Below are positions 61,108-64,000 of a DNA stretch of 64,000 bases, in pieces. The stretch comes from Burkholderiales bacterium (GTDB lineage: Bacteria > Pseudomonadota > Gammaproteobacteria > Burkholderiales > SG8-39), in assembly GCA_017880775.1 (NCBI GenBank), contig JADGRQ010000011.1, forward strand, positions 1 to 64,000. The letters are read 5' to 3'. The notes below the pieces were generated by a model. The model was not told the origin of the DNA, did no database searches, and saw only the letters and a program-made list of their open reading frames with translations. A program made the position numbers and the translations under genes. Numbering within the stretch: the stretch's first letter is position 1; each line of letters starts with the position of its first letter.

Positions 61108-62048
61108 GCACACTCCATCCGCAGGTCGCCGCGCTGCTTGAAGCGGCGAAGAACTCGAAGATTCCGCCGATGCACACCGTGTCCGCCGTCGAGGCGCGCA
61201 GGATCTACCGCGAGACGCGCGGCAAGCTGCTGCCTCCTGCGCCGCAGATGGCACTGTGCGAAGACATTTCGATCCCCGGGCCCGCCGGAAAGATTCCGGC
61301 GCGGCATTACCGCCCGGCAGGCAGCGCGGCCGGACAAAAACTTCCCGCGCTGGTGTTCTTCCATGGCGGTGGCTGGGTCATCGGCGACCTGGACACGCAC
61401 GACGTGTTATGCCGCGAACTCTCGAACGGCGCAGGATGCGCGGTGTTCGCGATCGATTACCGGATGGGGCCCGAGCATCCGTTTCCGGCCGCAATCGACG
61501 ATGCGATTGCCGCCGTGCGCCACTTTTCCGAGCGCGCGGCTGACTACAATGTCGACGCAACGCGCATCGCAGTGGGTGGCGACAGCGCGGGCGGTAACAT
61601 GTCGGCAGTGGTCGCGCTCGCCGTGCGCGATGCGGGCGGCCCGAAACTCAAAGTTCAGCTGCTGATCTATCCGGCGACCGACCAGCGCATGCGCCATGCC
61701 TCCCACAAGGTGAACGGCGCGGGATACCTGCTCACGCGCGACCTGATCGAGTATTTCCGCGGCCACTACCTGCCGGATGCGAAGCAGTACGACGACTGGC
61801 GCGCATCGCCACTGCTAGCGAAGGACCTGTCTGGCCTGCCACCGGCCTACGTGCTCACTGCGGGCTTCGATCCGCTGGTCGATGAAGGCAAGGAGTACGC
61901 GGAGCGGCTCGGGTCGGCCGGAGTCAAGGTCGACTACCGCTGCTACGAGGACATGGTGCACGGTTTCATCCTCATGGGCGGTGTGCTCGACACCGCGCGG
62001 GCGGCGGTGGCCGACTGCGCGCTGCGGCTGAAGCGGGCCTTCGCCTAG
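61104..62048 (+). CDS. Alpha/beta hydrolase, hormone-sensitive-lipase family
   Basis: 314 residues from ATG 61104, which overlaps the preceding stop. HSL family motifs HGGGWVIGDLDT (oxyanion hole) and GDSAGGNMSAVVAL (Ser nucleophile); Asp and His in GFDPLVDEG and MVHGF complete the triad. It is a cytosolic esterase for short acyl esters. Unusually it is translationally coupled to the anti-sigma-like gene. Confidence 0.92.
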   Translation: MSTLHPQVAALLEAAKNSKIPPMHTVSAVEARRIYRETRGKLLPPAPQMALCEDISIPGPAGKIPARHYRPAGSAAGQKLPALVFFHGGGWVIGDLDTHDVLCRELSNGAGCAVFAIDYRMGPEHPFPAAIDDAIAAVRHFSERAADYNVDATRIAVGGDSAGGNMSAVVALAVRDAGGPKLKVQLLIYPATDQRMRHASHKVNGAGYLLTRDLIEYFRGHYLPDAKQYDDWRASPLLAKDLSGLPPAYVLTAGFDPLVDEGKEYAERLGSAGVKVDYRCYEDMVHGFILMGGVLDTARAAVADCALRLKRAFA

Positions 62049-62102
62049 CCCGTCGGCCTCCGACACCCCGGGCCGGCAAGTCCGGATACTATTAGCCTGG
62101 CA

Positions 62103-62966
62103 ATGCGTGAACCCACGTACTACGGCGGCCGAAGACCCGCCCCGCAGCCGGCTCCCCAGGTTCCGGTGACGGCGCCGAAGAGCCGATGGAGGGTTCTTTA
62201 CGAGCGGCATCAGCGTCCGGTCTGGGCGACGGGCGGGGCGCTCGCGGCGCTCGCCGCCGTACTCGTTTTCTGGGCGCTCATGCGGGGCGGCGGCGCCGCG
62301 ACGGACACGGTGGTGCTCCAGGAACCGAAGCCGCAGCCGTCGGTGGCGGCGCAGGCTTACGCGGCGATCCTGCCCTCGGTGGTGAAGGTGCGCGGTTTCG
62401 GCGAGCCGAACAAAGGCGCGGAGACGCCCGAGGCGCAGGTTGGCGCCGGGGTCGTCATCGTCGACAACGGAATCATCCTGACCAACCTTCACGTCGTGGC
62501 GGGCGCCAGGCGCGTGACGGTCGTGTTCGCGGACGACCTGGAATCGGAGGCGACCGTCGTCGGCGTGCGCCCGGAACATGATCTCGCGGTGCTGCAGGCG
62601 GCGACGATCCCGGACGATCTCGTCGCGGCCACGATGCGCTCGACGCGGGACCTTCTTCCTGGCGACCCGGTGGTCGCGGTCGGGTTTCCGTTCGGCATCG
62701 GGCCGTCGGCCAGCGCCGGTGTGGTGTCGGGGCTTCGGCGTGAGTTCTATTCGAAGCAGGGCCAGCGCCTGCTCACCAACCTCATCCAGTTCGACGCAGC
62801 GGTCAATCCCGGCAGCTCGGGCGGGCCGCTCGTCACCGCCGGCGGCGAAGTCGTCGGAATCGTCACGGCAATCCTCAATCCCACCGAGCAGCGCGTGTTC
62901 GTCGGCATCGGCTTCGCGGTGCCGATCGAGAATGCGGCCGCCGCCGCGGGCCTGCCGCCGTTTTAG
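62103..62966 (+). CDS. Membrane-anchored trypsin-like serine protease (S1C/DegP-like core, no PDZ)
   Basis: 287 residues, ATG 62103. A cytoplasmic Pro-rich N-terminus, one membrane helix (about 42-60), then a periplasmic protease domain with the triad His130 (TNLHVV), Asp160 (EHDLAVL) and Ser239 (NPGSSGGPLV). It lacks the PDZ domains of DegS/DegP: the C-terminus ends right after the protease core, so a PDZ is either lost or never present. It lies 25 bases before the MoxR ATPase gene. Confidence 0.9.
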   Translation: MREPTYYGGRRPAPQPAPQVPVTAPKSRWRVLYERHQRPVWATGGALAALAAVLVFWALMRGGGAATDTVVLQEPKPQPSVAAQAYAAILPSVVKVRGFGEPNKGAETPEAQVGAGVVIVDNGIILTNLHVVAGARRVTVVFADDLESEATVVGVRPEHDLAVLQAATIPDDLVAATMRSTRDLLPGDPVVAVGFPFGIGPSASAGVVSGLRREFYSKQGQRLLTNLIQFDAAVNPGSSGGPLVTAGGEVVGIVTAILNPTEQRVFVGIGFAVPIENAAAAAGLPPF

Positions 62967-62991
62967 CCTGGTTGTCGCGAGAATCCCACCC

Positions 62992-64000
62992 ATGAAAGAT
63001 ACGATCGGCAGAGAAAGAAGCCCGGATGCTGCGCTGATGGAACGCGTCCTCTACGAGGTGAAACGCGTCGTGGTCGGTCAGGACCATTTCCTCGAGCGCG
63101 TGCTGGTGGCGGTCCTTGCGCAGGGGCACCTGCTCGTTGAAGGCGTGCCGGGGCTCGCCAAAACGCTCACCGTCAAGACGCTCGCAGCAACCATCCGCGG
63201 TGCTTTCCGCAGGATCCAGTTCACGCCGGACCTGGTCCCGGCAGATCTGGTCGGAACGCGCATCTACAACCAGCGCAGCGGTGAATTCAGCACTGCGCTC
63301 GGGCCGGTCTTCACCAACCTGTTGCTGGCCGACGAGATCAACCGCGCGCCGGCGAAGGTGCAAAGCGCGCTGCTCGAGGTGATGCAGGAACGCCAGGTCA
63401 CGATCGCCGGGGAAACGCACCGCGTACCCGAGCCGTTCCTGGTGATGGCGACGCAGAACCCGATCGAGACCGAGGGCACGTACCCGCTGCCCGAAGCGCA
63501 GGTCGACCGCTTCATGATGAAGGTGCTGATCGGCTACCCGAGCGAGGAGGAGGAGTTCGTGATCGTCGAACGGGTCACCGGCCCCGCGAGCACCGTCTCG
63601 GCGGTCGCCTCGACCGAGGACCTTGGCGCGCTCCAGCGCGAATGCCGCAGGAGCTATGTCGACCCGTCGCTGATCCAGTACGCGGTCCGCATGGTCGCCG
63701 CGACACGCGAGCCGGAGCGCTTTGGCGCGAAGGACATCGCGAGGTACCTGACGTTCGGGGCGAGTCCCCGCGCCTCGATCCATCTGATCGAGGCCGCGAA
63801 GGCGCTCGCGTTTCTCAGGGGCCGCCCCTACGCATTGCCCGAGGACGTGACCGATCTCGTCCCCGACGTCCTGCGCCACCGGCTGGTGCTCACCTACGAG
63901 GCCTTCGCCGAGGGCCATAGCGCGGATGACCTGATCGAGCGTGTCATGGCGCAGATCCCGCCGCCGGAGAAGGCGCTCGCAACCCATGTCCACACCGCTA
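62992..64000 (+). CDS. MoxR-family AAA+ ATPase (3' end beyond window)
   Basis: At least 336 residues; the frame from ATG 62992 is open to the window edge. Walker A GVPGLAKT, Walker B LLLADEINR, sensor 1 MATQNP and the C-terminal ASPRASIHLIEAAKALAFLRGR region place it in the MoxR family. These chaperone-like ATPases are normally followed by DUF58 and von Willebrand-type genes; an ATG at 63986 in another frame may begin such a gene. The role is probably assembly or metal insertion of a partner enzyme, here unknown. Confidence 0.93.
   Translation, partial: MKDTIGRERSPDAALMERVLYEVKRVVVGQDHFLERVLVAVLAQGHLLVEGVPGLAKTLTVKTLAATIRGAFRRIQFTPDLVPADLVGTRIYNQRSGEFSTALGPVFTNLLLADEINRAPAKVQSALLEVMQERQVTIAGETHRVPEPFLVMATQNPIETEGTYPLPEAQVDRFMMKVLIGYPSEEEEFVIVERVTGPASTVSAVASTEDLGALQRECRRSYVDPSLIQYAVRMVAATREPERFGAKDIARYLTFGASPRASIHLIEAAKALAFLRGRPYALPEDVTDLVPDVLRHRLVLTYEAFAEGHSADDLIERVMAQIPPPEKALATHVHTA

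Overview
The window is a GC-rich, densely coding chromosomal segment of a betaproteobacterium, most likely an environmental Burkholderiales-like lineage. The evidence is the block DUF6776 protein - bactofilin - erpA / anmK - M23 endopeptidase / tyrS, which is a familiar betaproteobacterial arrangement, together with Bug-type, TRAP and Liv-type solute receptors and an ECF sigma unit of betaproteobacterial style. No tRNA, rRNA, CRISPR array or complete insertion sequence was found. The window opens on the 3' end (domains V and VI) of a group II intron and closes inside a MoxR-type ATPase gene.

Layout. 1-5.5 kb: intron tail, then cell-envelope, Fe-S and translation housekeeping genes. 5.5-11.3 kb: a lactonase-like metallo-hydrolase and a TRAP transporter set with two tandem DctP receptors facing a DctQM pair. 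11.4-13.2 kb: a PatB/MalY C-S lyase and a ChaC-like glutathione cyclotransferase. 13.2-21.9 kb: a co-directional run with an unusual acyl-CoA dehydrogenase lacking the normal catalytic glutamate, a ThDP enzyme, a flavin monooxygenase-like protein, a Tat-exported transglutaminase-like protein, a TlpA thioredoxin, an apparently exported methyltransferase, a Bug receptor and an esterase. 21.9-29 kb: an FAD oxidase, and divergently a tightly overlapping string from nitroreductase to a lipoprotein aminopeptidase. 29-34.6 kb: GST, cytosolic-type gamma-glutamyltransferase, a possible orphan antitoxin, YceH, a zinc alcohol dehydrogenase and O-acetylhomoserine sulfhydrylase.

34.6-54.7 kb holds the most interesting content: two loci of the poorly understood ATP-grasp / alpha-E / transglutaminase family. 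Locus A (34.65-38.04 kb) pairs a transglutaminase with a fused ATP-grasp-alpha-E protein. Locus B (about 54.7 down to 44.0 kb) is one eight-gene co-directional run: ATP-grasp ligase, alpha-E protein, a transglutaminase-fold protein without its nucleophile cysteine, an N-formylglutamate-amidohydrolase-like enzyme, two further transglutaminase proteins (one 1107-residue DUF2126 fusion), an ABC exporter and a methyltransferase. It looks like an operon that makes, trims, exports and possibly methylates an unknown amide-linked product. Between the loci lies a zone of gene decay (40.3-44.0 kb) with fragments of a PHB depolymerase, a purine-type permease and a MetE-like protein.

54.9-64 kb: a FocA/NirC channel, a CoA-binding protein, a NIPSNAP protein with a second ThDP enzyme, a YkgJ cysteine-cluster protein, a three-gene ECF sigma unit, an HSL-type esterase, a membrane-anchored trypsin-like protease and the MoxR ATPase.
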